Translations under genes and position numbers: made by a program
Origin: DATFXM01 sp035315885
GTDB lineage: Bacteria > Acidobacteriota > Blastocatellia > UBA7656
DNA: 64,000 bases
Assembly (NCBI GenBank): GCA_035315885.1
Contig: DATFXM010000031.1
Coordinates: forward strand, 31,610-95,609
Direction: 5' to 3'
Shown here: one piece after another, positions 27,226 through 36,887 of the stretch
How positions within the stretch are numbered: position 1 is the first letter of the stretch
Layout: every line of letters begins with the position of its first letter
Notes under the pieces: generated by a model
What the model saw: only the letters and a program-made list of their open reading frames with translations
Told to the model about the DNA's origin: nothing
The model's database searches: none

Positions 27226-30200
27226 ATGATGAAGCACCTATTCCGGTTGTCGTTATTGTCATTGCTGCTCGCCGCCGTAGCCCTCGTAGGCACTAGACCG
27301 ACTCACTCCAATACCAAAACTACGCAGACAAACCCCTCGCAGCTCAATCGCAAGCGTCTCGCGAAACTAGACAGACCGCTCTCATACCGAAGTCCGGGAG
27401 CACGACACAAAATCGCTATTCAAAAAAATGACGTTGAAACGGAACGCGCCTTATCGACCCCATCGGCCGCCGCTCGAATAAAAAGGTACTCAACCTTCTC
27501 GCTTGTCGAGCTGGATTACGCACAACTCGCACAACTGGGACCCGACCAACTCGCGAGGATTCAATTGCGCGACGACTGGAACCTGATCATGCTGAGGCGC
27601 GGTCAACTAGACACCGCCGGTCCCGCGCCCGTTATCGATCCGTCGCTCCGACAGAGGTCGACCTCGACCCGATCGCTGCACCTTGTTCAGCTATTCGGAC
27701 CACCCACCCCCGCAACCTTTGACTCGATAACAAAGACGGGCGCGCAGGTCATCTCTTACATTCCGAACAATGCCTATCTACTCTGGGCCACTCAGGCGCA
27801 GATCGGCCAATTCAGATCACTCCGTCAGCAGGGCATCCTGCAATGGGAAGGGCCTTTTCATCCCGCCTACAAAGTCGATCCGCACCTGGATCTAAACACG
27901 GTCGCGGAATTGCCCATCGCAATCTCCCTTGCTGACACACCCACCACCGCGCAGGCTATCGATCAGGTAAAGGCCATCGCGCGTAAGGTAGTGATCCCTG
28001 AGTTCACCTCCGCAGGCACAATCCACCTCAGGGTGAGTGCTGAATCCTTTAGACTCCCCGATATCGCAAGGCTTGCAGAGGTAATCTCCATCGAGCCGTG
28101 GGCTCCGTTCCGGCTCAATGATGAGCGAGCCAACCAGATCTCAGCAGGCTCGCTCACCCTCTCTACCGTAAGCAGCGTGCAGGTTGCGCGCCCAACATCT
28201 CCCGGCTACCTGACATTTCTCGCTTCGCTCGGGATTCATTCTGACCTTGATGTCGCAGTGGACGTCGGCGACACCGGTCTGGACATCGGCTCTTCCGATG
28301 CGGCCCGTATTCATCCTGACTTCCTGAACGCCGACGGCGTCTCGCGGATCGCCTATATGTCCGACTACACCAACGACTCGCATCCGGCCGATCCGACGAT
28401 ACTCCCGGCTCACGACACCATAGGCCACGGCACGATCAACGCATCAATTGTTGGGGGGTTCAACAACAGGTCGGGAAGCGCATTCACCGATGCGCTGGGA
28501 TTTCAATACGGTTTGGGAATCGCTCCTTTTGTGAAGATAGGAGTTTCAAAGTTGTTCCAGGACAACGGCGCCTTCACCAACATCAATTTTGGCGACGTGC
28601 AGGGGAACGCGTATCGTGCCGGCGCTCGAGTTTCGAGTAATAGTTGGGGGGCCTGCGAGGACCAGTTCTGCAATCTTTACTCGGACGATGCGGCCGTTGT
28701 TGATTCTCTTACCCGGGATGTTGATTTTCTGACCGCAGGCGATCAGGGCATGGTTCTCGTTTTTGCTTCGGGCAATGATGGCGAAGACCTGGCGCAGTCG
28801 GTGTCGATGCCCGGCACCGCAAAGAACGTGATTACCGTAGGCGCGAGCGAGAACTTTCGCACCGACGGAACCGACGGATGCGGTGTGGGCGCGTCAGAAG
28901 CCGACAACGCACTGGATATTGTGGCGTTCTCCTCCGGCGGACCCTCGCAAGACGGGAGAGCAAAACCAGACTGTGTAGCTCCAGGAACTCACATTCAAGG
29001 CGCAGCCAGCCAGGACCAGACATTTGCTACTCAGCCCACTGGCAATTTGGGTGTATGCAATCGCTATTTCCCAGCAGGTCAGACCCTCTACACATGGTCG
29101 TCCGGCACAAGCCATTCGACTCCGATCGTGGCCGGCGCAGCAGCTCTTGCCTTCAACTTCCTGAAGAATACTCTCGGCACTGATCCGAGTCCTGCTCTGG
29201 TCAAGGCATTTCTTCTGAACTCAGCAAGCTACATAACCGGCAAGCTCGGAGGAGATGACCTGCCCGGAGCGAGGCAGGGATGGGGTCTGCTGGATATCGG
29301 TAGAATGCTCGACTCGAGCAGCCGAGTGCTGATTGAGCAGGCGCCCGAGAGGACGTTTACCGAAAGCGGGGGTGCGCCGTTTCAATTGACGGGCGTTGTG
29401 GACGACCCTGCGAAAGAGCTGCGAGTTATGCTGGCCTGGACGGATCCTCCGGGCAACAGCGCTACGAACTCGCCGCAAGTTAATGAGCTTGAGCTGGAGG
29501 TGACCGTTGGAGGAGTGACCTACCTTGGAAACGTTTTCAGCGGCCAGTATTCCCGGATCGGAGGTCAACCAGATTTTCTCAACAACGTTCAAGGAGTGCG
29601 GTTGCCCGCTGGAACAACGGGACCGCTTGTCGTAAGGGTGCGGCCGGTGTTGATCGGAGGGGATGGCGTGCCCAATAGCGGCGGACCGCTCGACCAGGAT
29701 TTTGCACTGGTGATGACCAACGCGCACGAAGTGGCGGTGCCGGTGCTGACGATTCAAACCAGCAATGACCTTGCGGCCGGCGTAACGGTTCACCACGCAA
29801 ACGGCACTAATGATGCGGCTCTGATACCCGGCGAAACTCCGCAGATTTCTGTGACGGTGAATAATGAATCGCAGACGGCGGGAGCTACGGTGTCGTCCGC
29901 GTCTCTGTCGATAACCGTGGGCTCGACTACTACGGGTCAAGCCGGGTCATTCTTCAGCACGATTGCCGCCGGAGGCTCGGCGACTAACGCGACGCCGTTC
30001 CAGTTTCAGATTCCCGGGTCTTTGCGGTGCGGCGCTACGGCTTCACTTCGACTTGACCTGAACACCCAGAATGGACCGGTGCAGTTGTCGGTTCCGGTTC
30101 AGGTTGGCCGGCCCGACAACCCATCTTCGTCGCAGCTTCTGTTCGACGACGTGGACTCGGCAAGCGTCAAATGGAAAAAGAAGAAGGGCTTTGATGTTTC

Positions 30201-30690
30201 GACGGCTCAGGCACACAGCGGGTCGATGTCTTTTCACGTGCAAGATGCTGGTTTGAAAGACGGAGACAACCGGCTTGCAAGTCTGACGATGAAGAAGAAT
30301 ATTTCGGTGCCGGCGAACGCCGGTCACGTCAGGCTCAGCTTCTTTCACATTTTCAATTTTGAGCCTGGTTATGACGGTGGAGTGCTCGAGATCTCGACCG
30401 ATTTCGGCGAGACCTGGCACGACGCAGGAGCGTTTGTGATTACCGGAGGCTACGACGGTAAAGTCACCGACGCGTCCAAGAACCCGTTGGGGAACCGCTT
30501 TGCGTGGACTTCCCGGGGCAAAGCTGGAGTGTTCAGCCAGGTAGTGGTGAATCTGGACTCGTTTGCCGGACAGACTGTCAAGCTGAGATTCCTGGCGGGC
30601 TTTGACGCAGCTACCGGAATTCTGGACGGCTACACTGGATGGTTCATCGACGATATCCGGATCACAACGAACCTGTATTCGTGTCGTTGA
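27226..30690 (+). CDS. Large secreted subtilisin-like (S8) serine protease
   Basis: About 1154 residues from ATG 27226, where AGAGGAG lies 5 nt upstream; the frame extends 5' through repeat DNA, which I reject. A signal peptide (MMKHLFRLSLLSLLLAAVAL) leads a ~320-residue propeptide-like region. The catalytic triad is visible: Asp in 'AVDVGDTGLDIGSSDAAR', His in 'AHDTIGHGTINASIVGG', Ser in 'WSSGTSHSTPIVAGAAALAF'. A beta-rich post-catalytic domain with 'AWTDPPGNSATNSPQVNELE', a CARDB-like segment, and a C-terminal MAM/immune-inhibitor-A-like jelly-roll ('LEISTDFGETWHDAGAFVI', 'GYTGWFIDDIRITTN') follow. It is likely an extracellular degradative protease. Confidence 0.9.
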   Translation: MMKHLFRLSLLSLLLAAVALVGTRPTHSNTKTTQTNPSQLNRKRLAKLDRPLSYRSPGARHKIAIQKNDVETERALSTPSAAARIKRYSTFSLVELDYAQLAQLGPDQLARIQLRDDWNLIMLRRGQLDTAGPAPVIDPSLRQRSTSTRSLHLVQLFGPPTPATFDSITKTGAQVISYIPNNAYLLWATQAQIGQFRSLRQQGILQWEGPFHPAYKVDPHLDLNTVAELPIAISLADTPTTAQAIDQVKAIARKVVIPEFTSAGTIHLRVSAESFRLPDIARLAEVISIEPWAPFRLNDERANQISAGSLTLSTVSSVQVARPTSPGYLTFLASLGIHSDLDVAVDVGDTGLDIGSSDAARIHPDFLNADGVSRIAYMSDYTNDSHPADPTILPAHDTIGHGTINASIVGGFNNRSGSAFTDALGFQYGLGIAPFVKIGVSKLFQDNGAFTNINFGDVQGNAYRAGARVSSNSWGACEDQFCNLYSDDAAVVDSLTRDVDFLTAGDQGMVLVFASGNDGEDLAQSVSMPGTAKNVITVGASENFRTDGTDGCGVGASEADNALDIVAFSSGGPSQDGRAKPDCVAPGTHIQGAASQDQTFATQPTGNLGVCNRYFPAGQTLYTWSSGTSHSTPIVAGAAALAFNFLKNTLGTDPSPALVKAFLLNSASYITGKLGGDDLPGARQGWGLLDIGRMLDSSSRVLIEQAPERTFTESGGAPFQLTGVVDDPAKELRVMLAWTDPPGNSATNSPQVNELELEVTVGGVTYLGNVFSGQYSRIGGQPDFLNNVQGVRLPAGTTGPLVVRVRPVLIGGDGVPNSGGPLDQDFALVMTNAHEVAVPVLTIQTSNDLAAGVTVHHANGTNDAALIPGETPQISVTVNNESQTAGATVSSASLSITVGSTTTGQAGSFFSTIAAGGSATNATPFQFQIPGSLRCGATASLRLDLNTQNGPVQLSVPVQVGRPDNPSSSQLLFDDVDSASVKWKKKKGFDVSTAQAHSGSMSFHVQDAGLKDGDNRLASLTMKKNISVPANAGHVRLSFFHIFNFEPGYDGGVLEISTDFGETWHDAGAFVITGGYDGKVTDASKNPLGNRFAWTSRGKAGVFSQVVVNLDSFAGQTVKLRFLAGFDAATGILDGYTGWFIDDIRITTNLYSCR

Positions 30691-30801
30691 CCGCTCTGAA
30701 TTTGTCGGATTGATTTTTCGGTTGGACTTATGGGATGTTCGTTTGTGAACACCCAATCCCAACAATGACGAGACCTGAACGGTGCGTACCGTCCAATTGA
30801 T

Positions 30802-30846
30802 CGGATTAGTGGGCAATCGGTTTGGCACGAGTCTTGGATTAGTGGG
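30802..30846 (+). promoter_or_regulatory. Direct repeats flanking a sigma54-like site
   Basis: GGATTAGTGGG occurs at 30803-30813 and again at 30836-30846. Between and partly overlapping the second copy is TGGCACGAGTCTTGGA (30823-30838), close to the sigma54 consensus TGGCACRN4TTGCW except that the -12 GC is GG. It lies ~85 nt upstream of the first ABC ATPase gene, and an NtrC-type regulator is encoded downstream at 34 kb. Confidence 0.35.
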
Positions 30847-30928
30847 ACGTTGAGATTAACACGGCAGAGATGGTCACAACCATCGCTAACAAGCAGCAGA
30901 AGAATTTGGAGCAGGAGAGAATTGGCGA

Positions 30929-31594
30929 ATGATTTCGCTACGAAACGTTGAAAAGTTCTATGAAGTCGCCGGGGGCCGGACCTACGTGCTTCGACGGGTG
31001 AATATTGATGTGAAACCGGGAGAGTTCGTGTCGATCATGGGGCCCTCCGGCGCGGGCAAGTCGACGATGCTCCACATTCTGGGCATGCATGACAGCGCGT
31101 GGACCGGTGAGTATTACTTCGACGACAACCCGATACACAAGCAGGGCAAAAAGGAGCGCGCGGACGTACGAAACCGCAACGTGGGATTTGTTTTTCAGAG
31201 TTATCATCTGTTGGACAACCTGACGGTGTACGAGAACCTTGAGATGCCGTTGTCTTATCGGGACATCAAGAAGTCCGAGCGCCAGAGCATCGTGTGCGAC
31301 ATTCTCGACCGATTCAACATCGTCGGTAAACGCGATCTTTATCCGACTCAGCTTTCGGGTGGGCAGCAGCAGTTGGTTGGAGTCGCCCGTGCAGTGGTAG
31401 CGAACCCGAAGGTCATCCTGGCCGACGAGCCTACGGGGAACCTGCATTCAGATCAGGGGCGGGAAATCATGGAGCTGTTCAAGCGCTTGAACGAAGGCGG
31501 AACGACTATCGTTCAGGTGACACATTCGGACGTGAATGCGGCCTACGGTGACCGGATCATCAAGCTTCGGGACGGTTGGATCGTTGACGACTAG
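30929..31594 (+). CDS. ABC transporter ATP-binding protein, MacB/LolD type (first)
   Basis: A 221-residue ATPase with Walker A 'GPSGAGKSTMLHILGMHD', Q-loop 'NVGFVFQSYHLLDNLTVYEN', signature 'TQLSGGQQQLVGVARAVVAN', Walker B 'VILADEPTGNL' and H-loop 'IVQVTHSDVNAAYGDRII'. This is the MacB/LolD/FtsE class that powers type VII mechanotransmission ABC systems rather than classical pumps. The signature helix reads QQLV instead of QQRV. Its partner permease is not next to it; a membrane-fusion protein and a second ATPase follow. Confidence 0.9.
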   Translation: MISLRNVEKFYEVAGGRTYVLRRVNIDVKPGEFVSIMGPSGAGKSTMLHILGMHDSAWTGEYYFDDNPIHKQGKKERADVRNRNVGFVFQSYHLLDNLTVYENLEMPLSYRDIKKSERQSIVCDILDRFNIVGKRDLYPTQLSGGQQQLVGVARAVVANPKVILADEPTGNLHSDQGREIMELFKRLNEGGTTIVQVTHSDVNAAYGDRIIKLRDGWIVDD

Positions 31595-31896
31595 CTGTTC
31601 GTTTTTGAACAGTGATTCCCACGGGCGAAATACAAAGAATTGACTCGCAAACTCAGGTCCTGTGCTAAGATGAGCAGCATATCCAGTTAAGCGGCAGGTG
31701 CCGCGTGGCACGAAACTTCCCTCCTTTCCGAGAGGAGGAAACTGCGGCGGTGTAAGAACTTCGGCATAAGCTCTTCGACATGACAACTTCGGTTAAGCAA
31801 GCAGAGCCGAACAAGCCGAGACCAAGGACGCTGAGTTTGATGCAGCGATGACTTGCGGAGAGAAGACAAGAAGGACGCCGCGGCAGGAGGATCACC
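31595..31896 (+). other. Structured leader before the membrane-fusion gene
   Basis: A ~300-nt gene-free stretch. It holds a perfect GCGGCAGGTGCCGC palindrome (31691-31704), a second hairpin CTCCTTTCCGAGAGGAG (31722-31738), and a weak sigma54-like TGGCACGAAACTTCC starting at 31706. It probably contains a promoter or leader for the fusion protein and second ATPase. The RBS is AGGAGG 6 nt before the ATG at 31897. Confidence 0.4.
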
Positions 31897-33150
31897 ATGG
31901 ACATACCGCGTAAATCTGCGGCCCGCAAAAAAAAGATCAAACAAGCTATTTACCTCGCCGTTGCGATTGTGGTTGTAGGCGGAATCACAGTTGGAGTATC
32001 GCGCCTCGAGCGCGCCGACCCAACCGCCGACGGTGGCACCCTCCTGATGGACACAGTCAAGCGAGGTTCGATGGTCCGGCAGGTGAGGGGCCTCGGAACG
32101 TTGCTCCCGCTCGAGATTCAGCTTGTCCCTGCTTTGAGCGAGGGCAGAATAGCCAAGAAGCTCGTGCAGCAGGGAGAGCACGTCAAGTCCGATACGATCC
32201 TGGTCGAGCTCACGAATCCCGTCGTGGAGCAAGCCGCTCTCGACGCCGAGTCGCAGTTCCGCGCGGCCGAGGCCGACACGTCCAGCCTGAAGGTCCAGCT
32301 TGAAAAAGAACTCCTGGATCAGAAATCAAGCGCCGCAAACGTCGAAGCTCAGTACAAGCAGGCCAGACTCGAGGCTGATGTAATCGAGTCGCTTTACAAG
32401 CAGGAGCTCAAATCAAAGCTCGAGCGCGACCTGGCGGAGATAAAAGCGAAGGATCTGGAAACCAGAAACGAGCTCGAACAGAAGAGGCTGAGCATCGCCG
32501 CCGATGAAGCTCGGGCAAAGTTGAAATCGCAGGAAGAAAAGGTCGACCAGCTCAAACAAAACGCCGCTTTGAAGCGGCACCAGGTCGAGCAACTCAAGAT
32601 TCGAGCTGGAATCGACGGGATCCTGCAGCTCCTGTTCGTGGAAGTGGGCCAGCAGGTCACTCCCGGATTCACAATCGCCCGAGTTTACAATCCGAACAAG
32701 CTGAAGGCTGAGTTGAAAGTCGCCGAAACTCAGGTCAAGGACATAGCGCTCGGGCAGGACGTCACGATCGACACTCGCAACGGGGTTATACAGGGTAAAG
32801 TAATCCGAATTGACCCGGCAGCGCAGAACGGCACGGTCACTGTGGATTCGTCGCTCGAAGGCGAGTTGCCGAAGGCGGCGCGACCCGAGCTGAGTGTCGA
32901 CGGCACGATTCAGCTTGAAAAGCTTGATGACATCTTGTACGTTGGGCGGCCGGTGCACGGTCAGGAACGAAGCACAGTAGGCCTGTTCAAAGTCGATCCC
33001 GACGGAGTGCGTGCATCGAGGGTGCAGGTGAAGCTCGGCCGCAGCTCGGTCGTGGCGATCGAGGTCGTGGATGGATTGAAGGAAGGCGATCGGATCATTC
33101 TTTCCGACACGTCCCAGTGGGACAGCGCGGAACGAATCCGATTGAAATAA
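31897..33150 (+). CDS. HlyD/MacA-type periplasmic adaptor (membrane-fusion protein)
   Basis: A 417-residue protein with AGGAGG 6 nt before its ATG. One N-terminal membrane anchor ('QAIYLAVAIVVVGGITVGV') is followed by half a lipoyl domain ('RGLGTLLPLEIQLVPALSEG'), a long charged coiled-coil hairpin (about residues 105-225, rich in Glu, Lys, Ala, Leu), the second lipoyl half ('IRAGIDGILQLLFVEVGQQV') and a beta-barrel ('LKAELKVAETQVKDIALGQD'). It would bridge an inner-membrane ABC transporter to an outer-membrane channel. It is flanked by two ABC ATPase genes. Confidence 0.88.
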   Translation: MDIPRKSAARKKKIKQAIYLAVAIVVVGGITVGVSRLERADPTADGGTLLMDTVKRGSMVRQVRGLGTLLPLEIQLVPALSEGRIAKKLVQQGEHVKSDTILVELTNPVVEQAALDAESQFRAAEADTSSLKVQLEKELLDQKSSAANVEAQYKQARLEADVIESLYKQELKSKLERDLAEIKAKDLETRNELEQKRLSIAADEARAKLKSQEEKVDQLKQNAALKRHQVEQLKIRAGIDGILQLLFVEVGQQVTPGFTIARVYNPNKLKAELKVAETQVKDIALGQDVTIDTRNGVIQGKVIRIDPAAQNGTVTVDSSLEGELPKAARPELSVDGTIQLEKLDDILYVGRPVHGQERSTVGLFKVDPDGVRASRVQVKLGRSSVVAIEVVDGLKEGDRIILSDTSQWDSAERIRLK

Positions 33151-33176
33151 CCCAGTCAGAAGCGGAGGAAGACTAA

Positions 33177-33908
33177 ATGAGCGCAGCCCAGGGGCCCCTG
33201 ATAAAGTTGGATGGCGTCACTAAGGTGTTCTTGACGGACGAGGTGGAAACCCACGCGCTTGCTGGTATCCACATGGAGATTGCGAAAGGCGAGTACATCT
33301 CGATCGCCGGACCTTCGGGGTGCGGCAAGTCGACGCTGCTGTCGATACTCGGGCTGCTTGACTCGCCCACAGACGGTGAGTACTTCCTCAACAATCGGCC
33401 GGTGGCTGACCTTCCGCTTTCCGAGCGGGCGCGAGTACGAAATCGCGAAATCGGATTCATCTTTCAGAGTTTTAACCTCATCGGTGACCTGACCGTATAT
33501 GAAAACGTGGAACTGCCGCTCACCTATCGCGGGATGAGAGCGGTTGAACGCAAGAAGCGCGTAACCGACGCTCTGGAGAAGGTCGGGATGGCGCATCGTG
33601 CGAAGCACCTTCCGAGCCAGCTCTCCGGCGGTCAACAGCAGCGCGTGGCAGTCGCGCGAGCCGTTGCAGGTGAGCCGCTGATATTGCTGGCAGATGAGCC
33701 TACCGGAAACCTCGACTCGACGAACGGCGAGGCGGTGATGGAACTTCTGCGGGATCTGCACCGGCAGGGAGCTACGATCTGCATGGTCACGCACGATCCC
33801 CGCTATGCTAAGCACGCCGACCGCCAGATTCACCTCTTCGACGGCCGCGTTGTCGACGAAGAGCACGAGCCAAAGGCGGAGGCTGAGCTCAAACAAAGCG
33901 GGTTCTAG
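33177..33908 (+). CDS. ABC transporter ATP-binding protein, MacB/LolD type (second)
   Basis: A 243-residue ATPase with GGAGGA upstream. Walker A 'AGPSGCGKSTLLSILGLLD', Q-loop 'EIGFIFQSFNLIGDLTVYEN', intact signature 'SQLSGGQQQRVAVARAVAGE', Walker B 'LILLADEPTGNLDSTNG', H-loop 'ICMVTHDPRYAKHADRQIHL'. It is closely similar in design to the ATPase at 30.9 kb, but its signature is canonical, so the two are not a simple recent duplication. It ends 43 nt before a strong terminator, and no permease gene follows. Confidence 0.9.
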   Translation: MSAAQGPLIKLDGVTKVFLTDEVETHALAGIHMEIAKGEYISIAGPSGCGKSTLLSILGLLDSPTDGEYFLNNRPVADLPLSERARVRNREIGFIFQSFNLIGDLTVYENVELPLTYRGMRAVERKKRVTDALEKVGMAHRAKHLPSQLSGGQQQRVAVARAVAGEPLILLADEPTGNLDSTNGEAVMELLRDLHRQGATICMVTHDPRYAKHADRQIHLFDGRVVDEEHEPKAEAELKQSGF

Positions 33909-33951
33909 AAACCAAGTCAGTTGTGTATTTGCGTCTCAAGCCTTCTTTGAC

Positions 33952-33981
33952 GGGGCGGCCTCAATAGGGCCGCCCCTGTTT
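33952..33981 (+). terminator. Rho-independent terminator after the ABC genes
   Basis: Stem GGGGCGGCC (33952-33960) / GGCCGCCCC (33968-33976) with a short loop, followed by TGTTTTGT. It closes the ABC-MFP-ABC transcript before the regulator gene. Confidence 0.8.
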
Positions 33982-34045
33982 TGTCGGGTTTGTTCGGATC
34001 GCGTTCCACAACGCACAATGTTCGTCGAGCCCGGGTTCGCAATAG

Positions 34046-35431
34046 ATGAAAACAACCGATTCGTTCGAACGAAGAATCCTTGTAGCTGACGATCAGCCCG
34101 ACGTCCTCGAAGCACTCAGGCTCCTTCTGAAGGGCGAGGGCTACAAGATCGAGACCGCCAGTTCGCCCGCAGCCGTCTTGTCCGCGGTCGAAGACCGCGA
34201 CTTCGACATAGTCCTGATCGACCTCAACTACGCCCGCGATACAACTTCCGGAGAAGAAGGCCTCGACCTCCTCTCCAGAATCCAAAAGCTTGATACCACG
34301 CTGCCCGTAGTGGTGATGACCGCATGGGGCAACGTAGACGTGGCAGTCGAGGCTATGAGGAGAGGCGCAAGAGACTTCGTCCAAAAACCCTGGGACAACG
34401 CTCGGCTACTGGCCATCCTGCGCACCCAGGCGGATCTCGGCCAGGCCCTGCGGCGCGGTCAACTGCTCGAAGACGAAAACCGCGTCCTGCGAAACGAGGA
34501 AGGAAGACCAAAGCTGATCGCCGTGTCCAGCGCAATGCGGCCGGTACTCGAGATCATCGAGCGGGTTGGCCCTTCGGACGCGAATGTCCTGATCCTCGGC
34601 GAAAACGGTACGGGCAAGGGTCTGATCGCAAGCGCGCTGCACGCCGTTTCCCTTCGCTCTTCAAAGCCGCTGGTGACCGTAAACGTCGGCGGTCTGTCTG
34701 AAGGTGTATTCGAAAGCGAGATGTTCGGTCACGTGAAGGGAGCGTTCACCGATGCTCGAAGCGATCGCGTGGGCCGCTTCGAGATGGCCGACGGCGGAAC
34801 TCTCTTCCTCGACGAGATCGCAAACCTGCCGATGAAGCATCAGCCCAAACTGCTTCGCGTTCTCGAAACTGGTGAATTCGAACGCGTCGGTTCGTCAAAG
34901 ACGCGTCACGCCGATGTGAGGATCATTTCGGCGACTAATTCGGACATCAACGACGACGTAGCGGGTGGAAGGTTTCGGCAGGATCTGCTCTTTCGCCTCA
35001 ACACGGTTGAGATCCATCTGCCGCCTTTGCGCGACCGCCGGGAGGACATTTCCCTGCTCGCCGAACATTTCCTTCGGCAGCATGTGAGGCGTTACCGCAA
35101 GAACTTAACCGGCTTTGAACCGTCTGCTACTCAATCATTGATGAGGCATTCGTGGCCGGGCAATGTTCGAGAACTGGATCATGCAGTCGAGCGCGCGGTG
35201 CTCATGGCGGCTGGAAACAAACTCGAGGCGCGCGACCTCGGGCTTCAGGCGGGGCGAGAGGCGTCTCGTCGTCTGGAAGACATGAGCCTCGAGGAGGTTG
35301 AGGCCTTCCTGATCCAGAGGACTCTGGCTCAAAGCGACGGGAACGTCAGCAGGGCAGCCGAGAAACTCGGACTCAGTCGCAGCGCTTTGTATCGCAGAAT
35401 CCAGCGTTTTGGCCTGCAGACGACTTCGTGA
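34046..35431 (+). CDS. Sigma54-dependent response regulator, NtrC/NtrX family (GAFTDA variant)
   Basis: A 461-residue regulator. The receiver has D59 in 'FDIVLIDLNYARDTTSG' and the conserved Lys in 'DFVQKPWDNARLL'. The AAA+ domain carries Walker A 'GENGTGKGLIASALH' and Walker B 'GGTLFLDEIANLP', but the sigma54-binding loop reads GAFTDA in 'GHVKGAFTDARSDRVGRFE' instead of GAFTGA, a variant I recognise from regulators next to MacB-type ABC genes. A Fis-type HTH ends the protein ('NVSRAAEKLGLSRSALYRRI'). The kinase gene follows by 38 nt, making a clear two-component pair that probably controls the ABC genes upstream. Confidence 0.92.
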   Translation: MKTTDSFERRILVADDQPDVLEALRLLLKGEGYKIETASSPAAVLSAVEDRDFDIVLIDLNYARDTTSGEEGLDLLSRIQKLDTTLPVVVMTAWGNVDVAVEAMRRGARDFVQKPWDNARLLAILRTQADLGQALRRGQLLEDENRVLRNEEGRPKLIAVSSAMRPVLEIIERVGPSDANVLILGENGTGKGLIASALHAVSLRSSKPLVTVNVGGLSEGVFESEMFGHVKGAFTDARSDRVGRFEMADGGTLFLDEIANLPMKHQPKLLRVLETGEFERVGSSKTRHADVRIISATNSDINDDVAGGRFRQDLLFRLNTVEIHLPPLRDRREDISLLAEHFLRQHVRRYRKNLTGFEPSATQSLMRHSWPGNVRELDHAVERAVLMAAGNKLEARDLGLQAGREASRRLEDMSLEEVEAFLIQRTLAQSDGNVSRAAEKLGLSRSALYRRIQRFGLQTTS

Positions 35432-35468
35432 ATGGTAATTTGTTAGTGTTACTATCCACTATTGAACC

Positions 35469-36887
35469 ATGGCAGCCGTCACAGAGTCCGATAGCAAACC
35501 GCCAGCGCAAGCAGCTTCGCCCGCCACGCCCGCCCTACGCAGTACTCCCCGAGCTCGATCCGCCGCCAAGCGCGATCGCCGAATGGCGCTCGATACAAAA
35601 GTATTTCTGCTGGCGCTGATCGCCGGATCGCCGGGCGTTGTGGCCTCGATGATAATGCTGTGGTCCAGCAGCTATACACCGAAAGTCGAGTGGACGGTCA
35701 CCGTATTTGTACTAGGCATCTGGCTGGGCTGTTCGTACGCGGCGCGTGAACGCGTAGTGTTCCCGCTGCAGACGCTTTCAAACCTCCTTGCGGCTCTGCG
35801 AGAGGGAGACTTCTCGATTCGCGCAAGGGGTGCGCGACATGACGACCCGCTTGGAGAAGCCATGCTGGAGGTGAACCAGCTAGGGACGATCCTCCGCGCG
35901 CAACGACTCGGCGCTCTTGAGGCGACTGCGTTGCTGAGGACGGTGATGGCGGAAATTGACGTTGCGGTCTTCACGTTCGACGTAGATCAACGACTGAGGC
36001 TGGTGAACCGCGCTGGAGAACGGCTGCTTGCGCAACCGGCCGAGCGGTTGCTCGGTCGAAGTGCGGCGGAGCTTGGCCTCGCTGACTGCCTGGCCGGTGA
36101 AACCGCGCAGACAATCCAACAATCATTTCCCGGAAGCTCGGGGCGGTGGGAGATGCGTCGTAGCACGTTTAGGGAGAGCGGTGTGCCCCATCAGCTACTG
36201 GTGATCTCAGACGTCAGCCGCGCGCTGCGAGAAGAAGAGCGACAGGCCTGGCAACGGCTGGTTCGAGTGCTGGGACACGAGTTGAACAACTCGATGGCCC
36301 CGATAAAGTCTATTGCCGGGAGTCTCGAGTTTCTGTTCTCGAGGGAGCCGCTGCCTCATGACTGGCGAGAGGACGCCAAGCGTGGGCTGGGAGTCATCGC
36401 TGCGCGCGCCGAGTCGCTGACGCGATTTCTTCAGGCGTACTCGCGGCTGGCAAAACTGCCTCTTCCGAATTTTGCGCCGGTGCGAATCGGAGAACTGATC
36501 AATCTGGTGACGGGTCTCGTAACGAGAACTCGCGTGCAGATAGTGCCGGGTCCCGATCTGGTGGTGCGTGCGGACGCCGACCAGCTTGAACAGTTATTGA
36601 TAAACCTCTTGCGCAACGCGGTGGACGCTTCGATGGAGACTATGGGAGAAGTGACGGTGACGTGGAGGAGGGTACGGCGGGATCTTGAGATTTCGATTCT
36701 GGACGAGGGTCCCGGGCTGCAAAACACTGGAAATTTGTTCGTTCCATTTTTCACGACGAAGCCGGGCGGTTCGGGCATTGGACTGGTGTTGAGTCGTCAG
36801 ATTGCGGAGGCTCATGGGGGAACTCTGACTCTTGAGAACAGGCAATCGGCTCGAGGCTGCGAAGCTAAACTCCGGCTGCCACTATAG
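35469..36887 (+). CDS. NtrY-like membrane sensor histidine kinase
   Basis: A 472-residue kinase. Two hydrophobic segments near residues 40-95 ('VFLLALIAGSPGVVASMIML', 'TVTVFVLGIWLGCSYAA') enclose only a few residues, so there is little periplasmic sensing domain. A HAMP-like linker and a PAS-like domain (about 165-255) follow. The H-box is 'RVLGHELNNSMAPIKSIAGS', and the ATP-binding domain has N-box 'NLLRNAVDAS', G1 'DEGPGL' and G2 'GSGIGLVLSRQIAEAHGG'. It pairs with the GAFTDA regulator immediately upstream. Confidence 0.9.
   Translation: MAAVTESDSKPPAQAASPATPALRSTPRARSAAKRDRRMALDTKVFLLALIAGSPGVVASMIMLWSSSYTPKVEWTVTVFVLGIWLGCSYAARERVVFPLQTLSNLLAALREGDFSIRARGARHDDPLGEAMLEVNQLGTILRAQRLGALEATALLRTVMAEIDVAVFTFDVDQRLRLVNRAGERLLAQPAERLLGRSAAELGLADCLAGETAQTIQQSFPGSSGRWEMRRSTFRESGVPHQLLVISDVSRALREEERQAWQRLVRVLGHELNNSMAPIKSIAGSLEFLFSREPLPHDWREDAKRGLGVIAARAESLTRFLQAYSRLAKLPLPNFAPVRIGELINLVTGLVTRTRVQIVPGPDLVVRADADQLEQLLINLLRNAVDASMETMGEVTVTWRRVRRDLEISILDEGPGLQNTGNLFVPFFTTKPGGSGIGLVLSRQIAEAHGGTLTLENRQSARGCEAKLRLPL

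Noticed and set aside
33156..33896. 246-residue minus-strand open frame
   Set aside because: Antisense to the second ABC ATPase; composition typical of a shadow frame.
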